Shown: piece after piece, positions 43,873 through 52,349 of the stretch
How positions within the stretch are numbered: the first letter of the stretch is position 1
How the letters are laid out: every line of letters begins with the position of its first letter
Assembly: GCA_963777095.1 (NCBI GenBank)
Contig: CAVZOY010000001.1
Span: forward strand, 806,001-870,000
DNA: 64,000 nt
Reading direction: 5' to 3'
DNA from: CAVZOY01 sp963777095
Lineage (GTDB): Bacteria; Actinomycetota; Actinomycetes; Mycobacteriales; Geodermatophilaceae
Made by a program: the position numbers and the translations under genes
The notes under the pieces: generated by a model
Seen by the model: the letters and a program-made list of their open reading frames with translations, nothing else
Databases searched by the model: none
Told to the model about the DNA's origin: nothing

Positions 43873-44631
43873 TCAGACGCGGGCGGCGACCCGGTCGGCG
43901 AGGGCCAGGATCCGGCGCCAGGCATCGGCGCACGCCTCCTGCCAGTCGCCGAAGGCGCGGTCGAAGAACGAGTGCGGCGCACCGTCGTAGACGGCCGCCT
44001 CGACCTCGGCCCCCGCGGTCCGCATGGTCTCGGCGAGCGCGAGGGACTCCTCGACGGGCGTGGCCCGGTCGGCGCCCGCGATCAGCATGAGCGTGGGCAG
44101 AGAGGCGCGTCCGGCCGCGTCGCCCACCCGGGCGGGCCGGCCGTAGAAGCCTGCCGTGGCCTGCACCGGCAGGGAGCCGCCGGACTGCCGCCACGACTGG
44201 CTGCCGCCGAAGCAGAAGCCGACCGTGATCACGGGCAGGTCGGGCCGGGTGCGTCCGCGCAGGTAAGTCAGCGCAGCGGTCAGGTCGGCGTCGATGCCCG
44301 CGTCGGTGGTCGCGTCGACGTGCGCCCGGAACTCGAAGTCGTCGGCTCGGGTGCCGGTGCTGTCGCAGAGCCCGGCCGTCCGGCCGAAGTAGTCGATGGC
44401 GACCGCGGCCAGTCCGGCCTGCGCGAAGCGCTCGGCCAGCGCCACGTAGTACGGGTGCAGGCCCCGGACGTCCGGGAGGATCACCACACCCACCCGGGCC
44501 GGCTCGGCGGGGAACGCGACGGCGGCCGAGAACTCCGTGCCGTCGGCGGCGGCGAGCGTCAGGGTGCCGCGCTCGACGACGTTCCCGATGCGGGGCGGGG
44601 CCGGGGGTCGGCTGTCGGGGTCGTGGCACAT
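43873..44631 (-). CDS. Dienelactone hydrolase family protein
   Basis: 252 residues, ATG 44631. The cysteine-type nucleophile elbow is VITVGFCFGGSQSW, with GVVILPDVRGLHPYYVALAERFA (oxyanion side), PTLMLIAGADRATPVEESLALA (Asp) and YDGAPHSFFDR (His). This is the DLH signature, cytoplasmic. It may act on dienelactones from aromatic breakdown or on unrelated esters; not linked to the pca cluster by position. Confidence 0.9.
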   Translation of the reverse strand: MCHDPDSRPPAPPRIGNVVERGTLTLAAADGTEFSAAVAFPAEPARVGVVILPDVRGLHPYYVALAERFAQAGLAAVAIDYFGRTAGLCDSTGTRADDFEFRAHVDATTDAGIDADLTAALTYLRGRTRPDLPVITVGFCFGGSQSWRQSGGSLPVQATAGFYGRPARVGDAAGRASLPTLMLIAGADRATPVEESLALAETMRTAGAEVEAAVYDGAPHSFFDRAFGDWQEACADAWRRILALADRVAARV

Positions 44632-44673
44632 GCTCCTGGTTCTACCGGTAGGAGCCGGACGGCACCCGTCGGG

Positions 44674-45219
44674 TCAGGCGTCCGGCGTCCGATCGGCCGC
44701 CTCCGCGGCGCCCCCGAAGACGTCGGCTGCGACCTCGCGGCGGGTGCGCGTCAGCCACTCGTACTGCCGGTGCGCCTGGTCGATCAGCCGGTCCAGTTCG
44801 TCCTTCGGCAGCCGCGGCTCCACCTCGGCCGCGATCCGCAGGGTCTCGAAGCCGCTGCGCTTGGCCCGGACGCCCGAGGCGAGGAACTCGAACTCGATGA
44901 GGTCCGACAGCGGGGAGCGTGACAGCAGCCGGCCGTTGAGCTTGCCCCGGGTGATCTTCTCCGCCAGCCAGACGCCCAGCTGCTTGTACTGCCGCACCGG
45001 GATGCCGAGCGCGGACATGATCGCCAGGTAGGCCGTCTTCTCCTCGCGCAGCTCGGACAGCAGCTGCTCGAGCGGCTCCTCGTACCGGTCGCCCCTGTGC
45101 GTGCTGAGCATCCGGCTGACCAGCTCGATGCCGCCGGTGGCCGAGGCGAGGTGGTCGTTGCAGTAGATGCCGAGCAGCTCGGCGTTGCGCAGGCCGCCGG
45201 CCGCGGGGGTGTCGGACAC
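44674..45219 (-). CDS. Conserved helical hypothetical protein
   Basis: 181 residues, ATG 45219. Almost all alpha-helical with ferritin-like features in composition: AELLGIYCNDHLASATGGIELVSRM, ELREEKTAYLAIMSALGIP, DELDRLIDQAHRQYEWLTRTRREVA. The second segment resembles the DUF892/ferritin-like YYD-type helices only weakly, so I do not assign a function. Stand-alone. Confidence 0.65.
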   Translation of the reverse strand: MSDTPAAGGLRNAELLGIYCNDHLASATGGIELVSRMLSTHRGDRYEEPLEQLLSELREEKTAYLAIMSALGIPVRQYKQLGVWLAEKITRGKLNGRLLSRSPLSDLIEFEFLASGVRAKRSGFETLRIAAEVEPRLPKDELDRLIDQAHRQYEWLTRTRREVAADVFGGAAEAADRTPDA

Positions 45220-45281
45220 GGCGGAAGCCTACGGGCGGTGCGGTTCCGGCACCGCCTCAGCCGCCGTGGCCTCGTCGGACC

Positions 45282-45806
45282 TCAGGCGCGGATCAGCACC
45301 GCGATGCCGACGCACGCGGTCGCCCAGAGCGAGCTGGCCAGCGTGCCGAGGATGAACCGCTCGGCCGCCGCCGGCGTCTCCCGCAGCTCGTTGTAGCGGC
45401 CGAGCCCCTTCACGGCGAGGACGACGGCGAGCCCCTCCGGCCAGTCGGCCAGCAGTGTCCCGGCGATGGCCGCGCGCTCGAGCACGCCGATCCAGGCACC
45501 GCCCCGGAGCACGTCCGGATCGCCCGGACCGCCCTTCACCCCGGCGTCCGTCGGGTCCGCCGCCCGCAGCACCGCCGTCGCCACCGGACTGCCGGCGGTG
45601 ACCGCCGCGAGCACCGCGGCCAGCACGGCGCCCTCGGCGACGCCGTCGGAGGCCGGCCTCGCGGCCCAGGCCACGACCGCCGCGGCGCCGAGCAGCAGGG
45701 CCAGCAGGGCTGCGCCCCAGATCGGACGTCGCCGCTCGCCCAGGCCGGTGAACAGGAGCCCGACGGCGGCGACCACGGCCAGCAGGATCAGCGCGGCCAC
45801 GGTCAT
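45282..45806 (-). CDS. Small membrane protein paired with a SatD-like regulator
   Basis: 174 residues, ATG overlapping the upstream gene's stop as ATGA (45803-45806). About four membrane spans (VAALILLAVVAAVGLLFTGLG, WGAALLALLLGAAAVVAWAA, GAVLAAVLAAVTAGSPVA, ILGTLASSLWATACVGIAVL). No known domain. Strict coupling to the SatD-like gene suggests they act together. Confidence 0.75.
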   Translation of the reverse strand: MTVAALILLAVVAAVGLLFTGLGERRRPIWGAALLALLLGAAAVVAWAARPASDGVAEGAVLAAVLAAVTAGSPVATAVLRAADPTDAGVKGGPGDPDVLRGGAWIGVLERAAIAGTLLADWPEGLAVVLAVKGLGRYNELRETPAAAERFILGTLASSLWATACVGIAVLIRA

Positions 45807-46402
45807 GCCGGCTCCTCCCCCGCCGCGCGGGACAGCAGCCGCGCGGCGGTGGGCCGCAGGTCACGCTCGAGATCCCACTGACCGGCCGCGAGCCGTTGCC
45901 CGACCGCCTGCCGGGAGATGCCGAGGTCGGCAGCGGCCCGCGCCTGGGTGCGCCCCCTGCTCACCGCGGCGATCGCCTCCCACGCCTGCTCGCTGCGGCG
46001 GTCGACCAGCAGGGCCAGCGCGCCGAGCACGGCCTGCGCGTCGCCGGCGTCGGCGGGGACGGCGCCGCGCACGGCCACCCGCAGCGGCCGCTGCTTCGCG
46101 GCGTCCACGGCGCGGCGCGCCGCCAGGAACGCCTGGCCGGTCGCCGCACGGGTGCTCGACGGCAGGGGTGTCTGGACCGATCCGGCGCCGATCCCGATGC
46201 TCCAGCCGCCCTCGCGAACCAGCCCCAGGACGACGTCGACCACCGTCGCCGGGTCGGCGAGCACGCCCTGGAACTCGTCACCGGCGGTGCGCTCGAACGG
46301 CAGCACCGTGCGCACCTCCCGGTTCAGCCGGGGCAGCAGCGCGGCCACCCGGTCCGAGGAGCGTCGGCTGCCCTGCTGGTCGACGGTCAACACGTACGGC
46401 AC
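45803..46402 (-). CDS. SatD-family protein with C-terminal helix-turn-helix
   Basis: 199 residues, GTG 46400-46402. The N-terminal part (YVLTVDQQGSRRSSDRVAAL, LPFERTAGDEFQGVLADPATV, WSIGIGAG) has the GDEFQG core of SatD proteins. Residues about 140-175 (VSRGRTQARAAADLGISRQAVGQRLAAG) form a helix-turn-helix. Function unknown; the gene pair with the membrane protein is the useful clue. A promoter-like sequence precedes it. Confidence 0.75.
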   Translation of the reverse strand: MPYVLTVDQQGSRRSSDRVAALLPRLNREVRTVLPFERTAGDEFQGVLADPATVVDVVLGLVREGGWSIGIGAGSVQTPLPSSTRAATGQAFLAARRAVDAAKQRPLRVAVRGAVPADAGDAQAVLGALALLVDRRSEQAWEAIAAVSRGRTQARAAADLGISRQAVGQRLAAGQWDLERDLRPTAARLLSRAAGEEPA

Positions 46403-46425
46403 CGCGCAAGCCTGACACCTTTCCT

Positions 46426-46454
46426 AGCATAATGCAAGGCTCAGTCCTTGTCGG
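46426..46454 (-). promoter_or_regulatory. Possible sigma-70-type promoter for the SatD-like pair
   Basis: On the minus strand CCGACA (46454-46449), 17 bases, TATGCT (46431-46426), about 25 bases before the GTG start. This is a locally AT-richer patch in GC-rich DNA. The prediction rests on hexamer match and spacing only. Confidence 0.4.
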
Positions 46455-46573
46455 CGATCGACTCGGAGGCGGCAGTCCTCGGCATGGCCCGGACGCTACG
46501 TCCCCCCACCGACACGGGTGACCTGGAGCGTGAAGATCGTTTTCCGGCCGGTTCGGTCGGGCATCCTCTCGGC

Positions 46574-47872
46574 ATGAGGCTCCGACTTCCCGGCCGTTCC
46601 GCCCCCCAGGCGGACGAGCCCGCCGCCGTGCCGGGCTCGGGTCGCGCCGTCGAGCCCGGCGCCGAGGTGACCCAGGCCCCGGCACCCACGGAGGGCCGCG
46701 GCCCCAAACTGGAGCGGGCGTCGCGCAGCCTCGCCATCGCCTCCGGGCAGTTGCTGCTGATCGCCGCCGCGGTCTACCTGCTCTTCTGGGTCCTCGGCAA
46801 GCTCTGGTCGATCCTGCTGCCGATCGTGCTCGGCCTGCTCATCGCCACGGTGCTCTGGCCGGCGACACGGTTCCTCCGCCGGCACCGATGGCCCCCGGCG
46901 CTGGCCGCGTCCGTCGTCCTGCTGGGCTTCCTCGCAGCCTTCGTGGGCCTCATCGCCGCCATCGCGCCGTCGGTCGCCGACCAGGTCACCCAGCTTGCGG
47001 ACGCCGCCACGGCGGCGCTGCAGGATGTTCAGGAGTGGCTGCAGGGCCCGCCGTTCAACCTCGGCGAGGACCAGATCGGCAACGCCGTCGACTCGGCGAT
47101 CAACTCGATCCAGGGCAACGCCCAGGACATCGCCGGCTACGCCCTGACCGGGGTCTCCGCGGTCGGCAGCAGCCTGCTCAACCTGATCCTCGCCCTGGTC
47201 CTGGTCTTCTTCTTCCTCAAGGACGGGCCGCGCTGGGTGCCGTGGCTGTCGGCGCAGACCGGTCACCGGGCCGCGCGGCACGTCGCGGCGCTCAACTACA
47301 AGGTGTGGGCGACCCTCTCGGAGTTCATCCGGCAGCAGGCCCTGGTCGGGTTCATCGACGCCTTCTTCATCGGCATCGGGCTGTGGATCCTGGGGGTACC
47401 CCTGGTCATCCCGCTGGCGGTGCTGACCTTCTTCGGCGGCTTCGTACCGATCATCGGTGCTTTCGTGGCCGGCGCGTTCGCCGTCCTGGTCGCCCTGGTG
47501 AGCAACGGCGTCGGCACGGCGCTGATCGTGCTGGCGATCGTCATCGGCGTCCAGCAGATCGAGGGCAACGTCCTCCAGCCGATCATCCAGGGCCGCGGTT
47601 TCAACATCCACGCCGCCGTCGTCATCCTCGCCGTCACGGCCGGCAGCAGCCTGGCCGGCATCATCGGCGCCTTCCTGAGCGTCCCGATCGCCGCGATCAT
47701 CGCGGTGATCTACCGCTACGTCCGTGACGAGCTCGACGAGCGCTCGCCCGAGGTCGCGCCCGACGGCACAGAGGCGCGGATCGAGGGGGACCGGACCGGC
47801 GCCGAGCTCACGCGCGAGAAGGTGGCGCCGCCCGGTGAGCGGGAGGCCGCGGTCGCGGCGGACGGCGACTAG
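46574..47872 (+). CDS. AI-2E-family membrane protein (second copy)
   Basis: 432 residues, ATG 46574. After about 50 hydrophilic residues come the family spans: LLIAAAVYLLFWVLGKLWSIL, LAASVVLLGFLAAFVGLIAAI, a periplasmic-type loop rich in Asn/Gln, LVFFFLKDGPRWVPWL, FFGGFVPIIGAFVAGAFAV and QIEGNVLQPIIQGRGFNIHAAVV. Acidic tail. Paralogue of the gene at 41917-43245 but with little close similarity outside the core. Start follows the GCATCC/ATG arrangement without a strong ribosome site. Confidence 0.9.
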   Translation: MRLRLPGRSAPQADEPAAVPGSGRAVEPGAEVTQAPAPTEGRGPKLERASRSLAIASGQLLLIAAAVYLLFWVLGKLWSILLPIVLGLLIATVLWPATRFLRRHRWPPALAASVVLLGFLAAFVGLIAAIAPSVADQVTQLADAATAALQDVQEWLQGPPFNLGEDQIGNAVDSAINSIQGNAQDIAGYALTGVSAVGSSLLNLILALVLVFFFLKDGPRWVPWLSAQTGHRAARHVAALNYKVWATLSEFIRQQALVGFIDAFFIGIGLWILGVPLVIPLAVLTFFGGFVPIIGAFVAGAFAVLVALVSNGVGTALIVLAIVIGVQQIEGNVLQPIIQGRGFNIHAAVVILAVTAGSSLAGIIGAFLSVPIAAIIAVIYRYVRDELDERSPEVAPDGTEARIEGDRTGAELTREKVAPPGEREAAVAADGD

Positions 47873-47964
47873 CCTCGCTGACCTCCGCGGGGCGGGGCCG
47901 GGAATGCCGCACCGTCCCCGGCGGCTGCACTGCACGTCCGCCCGACCGCCAGGAGGTCCGCCCC

Positions 47965-48912
47965 GTGCCGCAGTCCCCGGAGGAGCTCGTCGAGCTGCTC
48001 CCCGAGGCCGAGCCGTTCCTCGCCCGCGAGGCCGCGGTCACGGCCTCCGAACAGCGCCGAGGCCTGGTTCTCGTGCACGCCCTGGCCGGGGACTTCGACG
48101 CCGGCCACGCAGCCGCCCTGGCCGCGGGACACCTCCTGTCCGCGCTCGAGTCCGAGGTGATCGCCCGCTTCGACGCAGACGTCCTCGTCGACTACCGCGC
48201 GCACCGGCCGCGGATGTCGTTCGACGGCGACCGCTACTCGTCCTACGCCGCGCCGGAGATCCGGCTGCACGCGCTCGAGGACGACGCCGGCCGGCCGTTC
48301 CTGCTGCTGCAGGGACCCGAGCCGGATTTCCGGTGGGAGGCGTTCGTCGCCGCCGTCTCCGGCGTGATCGACCGGCTGGGCGTGACCACGGTGGTGGCGC
48401 TGCAGGCGATCCCCATGCCCGTGCCGCACACCCGGCCCGTCACCGTGACTGCGCACGCCGTCCGCAGGCAGCTGATCGAGTCCTATCCCGTCTACTGGGG
48501 CGAGATGCAGATCCCGGCGAGCGCCGCGGCGCTGCTCGAGCTGCGCCTCGGCGAGGCCGGCGTCGACGCCCTGGGCGTGGCCGCGCACGTGCCGCACTAC
48601 GTCGCCCAGGCCGCGTATCCCTCGGCGGCCCAGACGCTGGTCGAGCACCTGGCCTCGCTCACCGGGCTGCACCTGCCGACCGACGCGCTGCAGCAGGCCG
48701 CGGAGGCCAACCTGTCGGAGATCGACGGGCAGATCGCGCGGTCACCGGAGAACACCGCCGTGGTGGCCGCGCTCGAGCAGCAGTTCGACAGCTTCACCGC
48801 CGCGCGCGAGGAGAACGGCCTGCTCGGCGCGAGCGGCGCCATGCCCAGCGGTGAGGAGATCGCCTCGGAGTTCGAGCGCTTCCTCGCCGACCGGGACCGC
48901 CGCCGGGACTGA
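47965..48912 (+). CDS. PAC2-family protein (proteasome assembly chaperone-like)
   Basis: 315 residues, GTG 47965 with AGGAGG upstream. GLVLVHALAGDFDAGHAAALAAGHLL, RPRMSFDGDRYSSYAAPEIRLHAL, DLRW-like DFRWEAFVAAVSGVIDRLGV and AAHVPHYVAQAAYPSAAQTLVEHL are typical PAC2 blocks. In actinobacteria these proteins may link to the proteasome, but no pup/prc gene is present here. Ends in a charged tail; palindromes follow. Confidence 0.88.
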   Translation: MPQSPEELVELLPEAEPFLAREAAVTASEQRRGLVLVHALAGDFDAGHAAALAAGHLLSALESEVIARFDADVLVDYRAHRPRMSFDGDRYSSYAAPEIRLHALEDDAGRPFLLLQGPEPDFRWEAFVAAVSGVIDRLGVTTVVALQAIPMPVPHTRPVTVTAHAVRRQLIESYPVYWGEMQIPASAAALLELRLGEAGVDALGVAAHVPHYVAQAAYPSAAQTLVEHLASLTGLHLPTDALQQAAEANLSEIDGQIARSPENTAVVAALEQQFDSFTAAREENGLLGASGAMPSGEEIASEFERFLADRDRRRD

Positions 48913-48913
48913 T

Positions 48914-48996
48914 GATCAGGTCACCTGATCGTTAGGGTTCCTGGCTCACCGTCGGCAGTGAGCCAGGACGCCTGTTGACCAGGTCACCTGATCAAC
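48914..48996. terminator. Dense palindromic region between the PAC2 and purU genes
   Basis: Three structures: GATCAGGT-C-ACCTGATC (48914-48930), an 11-base stem TCCTGGCTCAC/GTGAGCCAGGA with an 8-base loop (48939-48968), and a near-palindrome of 23 bases (48974-48996) repeating CAGGTCACCTGATC. The 14-base repeat is at 48917-48930 and 48980-48993. Between convergent genes, so a bidirectional terminator is likely; the repeated palindromes could also bind a dimeric protein. Confidence 0.75.
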
Positions 48997-49003
48997 ATCG
49001 GGC

Positions 49004-49900
49004 TCAGGCGAAGACGATCGTGCGGTCGCCGTCGACGATGACCCGGTCCTCGACGTGCCAGGTCACCGCCTGGGCCAGGACCTGGCGCTCGACGTAGCGG
49101 CCGGCGCGGCGCATGTCCTCGACCGTGGCGCGGTGGTCGACCCGGGCGACCTCCTGCTCGATGATCGGCCCGGCGTCGAGGTCCGGCGTGACGTAGTGCG
49201 CCGTCGCCCCGATCAGCTTCACCCCGCGGTCGTGCGCCGCCTGGTACGGGTTCGCACCGACGAACGCCGGCAGGAAGCTGTGGTGGATGTTGATCAGCCG
49301 CTCCGGGAACCGCGCGCAGAAGTCCTCGGACACGATCTGCATGTACCGGGCGAGGACGACGAGGTCGACGTCGCCGACGAGCTCGAGCATCCGGGCCTCG
49401 GCCCGCCCCTTGGTCTCCGGCGTCACCGGGACGTGGTGGTACGGGATGCCGGCCGCGGTCGCCACCGACTCGAGGTCGGGGTGGTTGGAGACGACGGCGG
49501 CGATCTCGGCGCGCAGGTCCCCCGCCCGCACCCGGTAGATCAGCTCCTGCAGCACGTGGTCGGTGCGGCTCACGAAGACGGCCAGCCGCGGGCGGTGCGA
49601 GGCCTCGGTCAGTCGCCAGCGCATCGACCACTCGGTCGCCAGCGCGGTCAGCTGCCCCTCGAGCTCGTCACGACGCTCGGCCAGCCCGGCGAGCAGGAAC
49701 TCCAGCCGCAGCGTGAAGGTGCCGCCGCTCGGGTCGGAGCTGTGCTGCTGCGAGTCGATGATGTTCGCCCCGATGCCCGCGAAGAAGCCGCTGACGGCCG
49801 CCACGATGCCGGGGCGGTCGGGGCAGCGGACGACGAGCCGGCCGACGTCGGCGAACCGGTCGTCGCGCGGGCCGGCGTGCGAGAGCGCGGGAGCGGACAC
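49004..49900 (-). CDS. purU: Formyltetrahydrofolate deformylase
   Basis: 298 residues, ATG 49900. Hydrolyses 10-formyl-THF to formate and THF, balancing one-carbon pools. N-terminal ACT domain (LVVRCPDRPGIVAAVSGFFA, about 20-95), then the formyltransferase-like domain with the catalytic Asn-His-Asp set: LINIHHSFLPAF, GATAHYVTPDLDAGPIIEQE. Length is normal. Stand-alone. Confidence 0.95.
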   Translation of the reverse strand: MSAPALSHAGPRDDRFADVGRLVVRCPDRPGIVAAVSGFFAGIGANIIDSQQHSSDPSGGTFTLRLEFLLAGLAERRDELEGQLTALATEWSMRWRLTEASHRPRLAVFVSRTDHVLQELIYRVRAGDLRAEIAAVVSNHPDLESVATAAGIPYHHVPVTPETKGRAEARMLELVGDVDLVVLARYMQIVSEDFCARFPERLINIHHSFLPAFVGANPYQAAHDRGVKLIGATAHYVTPDLDAGPIIEQEVARVDHRATVEDMRRAGRYVERQVLAQAVTWHVEDRVIVDGDRTIVFA

Positions 49901-49924
49901 GGGCGGAAGGATCCCACTCCCGAC

Positions 49925-50857
49925 CTACACCTCGGGCAGGGGCGCCCGGTGGTCCTCGTCGTAGCCGAACAGGTCGCCGTGTTCGTCCACCCGCGCCAGG
50001 ACGTCGGAGGTGTCGAAGCGCAGGTCCTCGGGGTCGGCGCCCTCGAGCACCGCCTCCACCTCGTCCCAGCCCAGAGGCGTGGAGACCGTCGCCCCCGGGC
50101 GGGCACGCAGCGAGTACGGCGCCACCGTCGTCTTGGCCGGGTTGTTCTGGCTCCAGTCGACCAGCACCTTGCCCGGGCGCAGCGCTTTCTCCATGCGCCA
50201 CACGACGTCGTCCGGCGTCTCGGCGGACAGGGCGTGGGCGAGCTCCTTGGCGTACCGGCTGGGGTGCATCGCGTCGTCGCAGGTGATCGGGGCGTACACC
50301 TGCATGCCCTTCGAGCCCGACGTCTTCACGAGCGGCTCGAGCCCGTCGTCGACCAGCCGCGCCCGCAGCCGGTCGGCCACCGCGCAGCACTCGACGATGC
50401 CCGCGCCCGGCCCCGGGTCGAGGTCGAGCACCAGCAGGTCGGGCGGCAGCGGGACGCCGTCGTCGTCGACCCGCCACTGCGGGACGTGCAGTTCCAGCGC
50501 GGCGAGGTTCGCCGACCAGGCCAGGTCGGGGACGTTCTCCAGGATGACCATCTCGAGCGTCTCCCGGCCCCTGGAGCTGCCCGGGCTCGGGATGGTCACC
50601 CGGCGCACCCACTCCGGCGCGTGGCGGGAGGTGTTCTTCTCGAAGAACTGCTGCCCCTCGACGCCGTCCGGCCAGCGGGTGAAGGTGACCGGCCGGCCGG
50701 CGAGGTGCGGCAGCAGCGCCGGCGCGACGTGCACGTAGTACTGGATCACCTGGGCCTTGGTGAACCCGACCTCGGGGAAGAGCACCTTCTCCAGGTTCGA
50801 CACCTGCAGCGTGCGGCCGTCGATCGACACGCGCTGCCGCGCCGGATCGCTCACCAT
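49925..50857 (-). CDS. ligD: LigD-type DNA polymerase/primase domain protein
   Basis: 310 residues, ATG 50855-50857 overlapping the ligase stop by seven bases. Archaeo-eukaryotic primase-like polymerase of non-homologous end joining: LVLDLDPGPGAGIVECCAV has the metal-binding Asp pair, TSGSKGMQVYAP the catalytic His-equivalent region, and LVDWSQNNPAKTTVAPYSLR the end of the family. It adds nucleotides at broken ends. The polymerase is separate from the ligase, as in split LigD systems. The symbol is shared with the ligase gene. Confidence 0.92.
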   Translation of the reverse strand: MVSDPARQRVSIDGRTLQVSNLEKVLFPEVGFTKAQVIQYYVHVAPALLPHLAGRPVTFTRWPDGVEGQQFFEKNTSRHAPEWVRRVTIPSPGSSRGRETLEMVILENVPDLAWSANLAALELHVPQWRVDDDGVPLPPDLLVLDLDPGPGAGIVECCAVADRLRARLVDDGLEPLVKTSGSKGMQVYAPITCDDAMHPSRYAKELAHALSAETPDDVVWRMEKALRPGKVLVDWSQNNPAKTTVAPYSLRARPGATVSTPLGWDEVEAVLEGADPEDLRFDTSDVLARVDEHGDLFGYDEDHRAPLPEV

Positions 50858-52348
50858 TCCTCCACCACGTCGTCCGGGTCGAGGTCGTCGCGCAGCCCGC
50901 GCCACGAGGGGTGCCGCAGCCGGCCCTCCGCCGTCCAGTGCGCGTAGGCGACCTCGCCCACCAGCGTCGGCTCGACCCACTGCGCGTCGCGGGTGACCTC
51001 GCGCGGCAGCCGGTCGGCGAACGGCGAGTCGGCCCGCGGCGTCATCGCCTCCCGCAGTTCCCGCAGCATCGCGTCGGTGAACCCGGTGCCCACGTGGCCG
51101 GCGAAGACCAGCCGGCCCTCGTCGTCGTTGACCCCGAACAGCAGGGAGCCGAGGGTGTCCGCCCGGCGGCCCTGGCCCGGCCGCCAGCCGCCGATCACCA
51201 CCGACTGGGTGCGGAAGTGCTTCACCTTGCGCCACTCCGCGCTGCGGACGCCGGGCCGGTAGGGCGAGTCCAGCCGCTTGGCGACGACGCCCTCCAGGTG
51301 GTTGTCCCGGCTGGCCGCGAGCACGTCGGCGCCCCCGCCCCGGAACCACGGGGTCACCGCCCAGCGGTGCCCGGACAGCCCGAGCTCGTCCAGCCGCTCC
51401 CGCCGCGCGGCGTAGGGCCGCCCGGTCAGGTCCTCGCCGTCCCAGCCGAGCAGGTCGAAGACGAGATAGCGTGACCGGGGCCGCCGCGGCCAGGCGCGGC
51501 ACCTCGGGACCGGTGCGGTGCATGCGGTTCTGCAGTGCGCCGAAGTCCGGCCGCCCCTGGTCGTCCAGCGCCACGATCTCGCCGTCCACCAGGGCGGAGT
51601 GCCCGGCCAGCGCCGCCGGCGCCCGGGTCACCTCCGGGTACCGCACGGTGATGTCGGTGGACTTGCGGGAGAACAGCTCCACCCGGCCGTCGGTGACCCG
51701 GGCCAGCGCGCGGACGCCGTCCCACTTGAACTCGTAGCCCCACGCCGCGTCCTCCGCCGCGGGCGGCATCTCCCCCGGCGAGGCGAGCATCGGCGCCGGC
51801 GCCGGGACGTCCTCCAGCGGGTGCGCGGGCTGGGCGTCGTCGAGCTTGCGCAGGTTCCAGGTGCCGTCCGCCAGCGGGAACAGCACGTAGCGCCCGGCCA
51901 GCCGCCGGCCGTCGAAGGACACGATGATGTGCCGCTCGTCCCACTTCTCGGTCTCGTACCGGCCGGCGTCCCAGATGGTGACCGAGCCGCCGCCGTACTC
52001 GCCGGCGGCGATGGTGCCGGAGAACGAGGCGTACTCGAGCGGGTGGTCCTCGGTGGGGACGGCGAGCCGGATGGGCCCGCGACGGGTGGGTGGTCCCTTC
52101 GGCACCGCCCAGCTCTTCAGGACGCCGTCGCGCTCCAGCCGCAGGTCCCAGTGCACCCGCTCCCCGGTGCGGCCACGCGGCGTGTGGTGCTCCTGGACGA
52201 CGAAGGTGTCGTCGGCACCCGTGGGCAGCGGGGCGTCGGCCGCGGGGACCGGCTCGGCGGTGCGCCGGGGATCGCGCTTGGCCCGGTACTCGGCCAGCGG
52301 GTCGGTCGATCGTCCACCCGTGCGCCCGCCGGGTCCCGCCCGCGGCAC
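50851..52348 (-). CDS. ligD: ATP-dependent DNA ligase with N-terminal 3'-phosphoesterase domain, one frameshift
   Basis: About 499 residues from GTG 52346-52348, one base after the ku stop. Residues about 35-160 are the 3'-phosphoesterase domain (FVVQEHHTPRGRTGERVHWDLRLE as parts, with the His/Asp set; GEYGGGSVTIWDAGRYE). The ligase domain has the adenylation lysine in YEFKWDGVRALA (KxDG) and SALVDGEIVALDDQGRPDF. Near 51468 the frame moves; the new frame gives YLVFDLLGWDGEDLTGRPY, then EGVVAKRLDSPYRPG and WRKVKHF. Together with the polymerase gene, it forms LigD function. Confidence 0.9.
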
Positions 52349-52349
52349 G

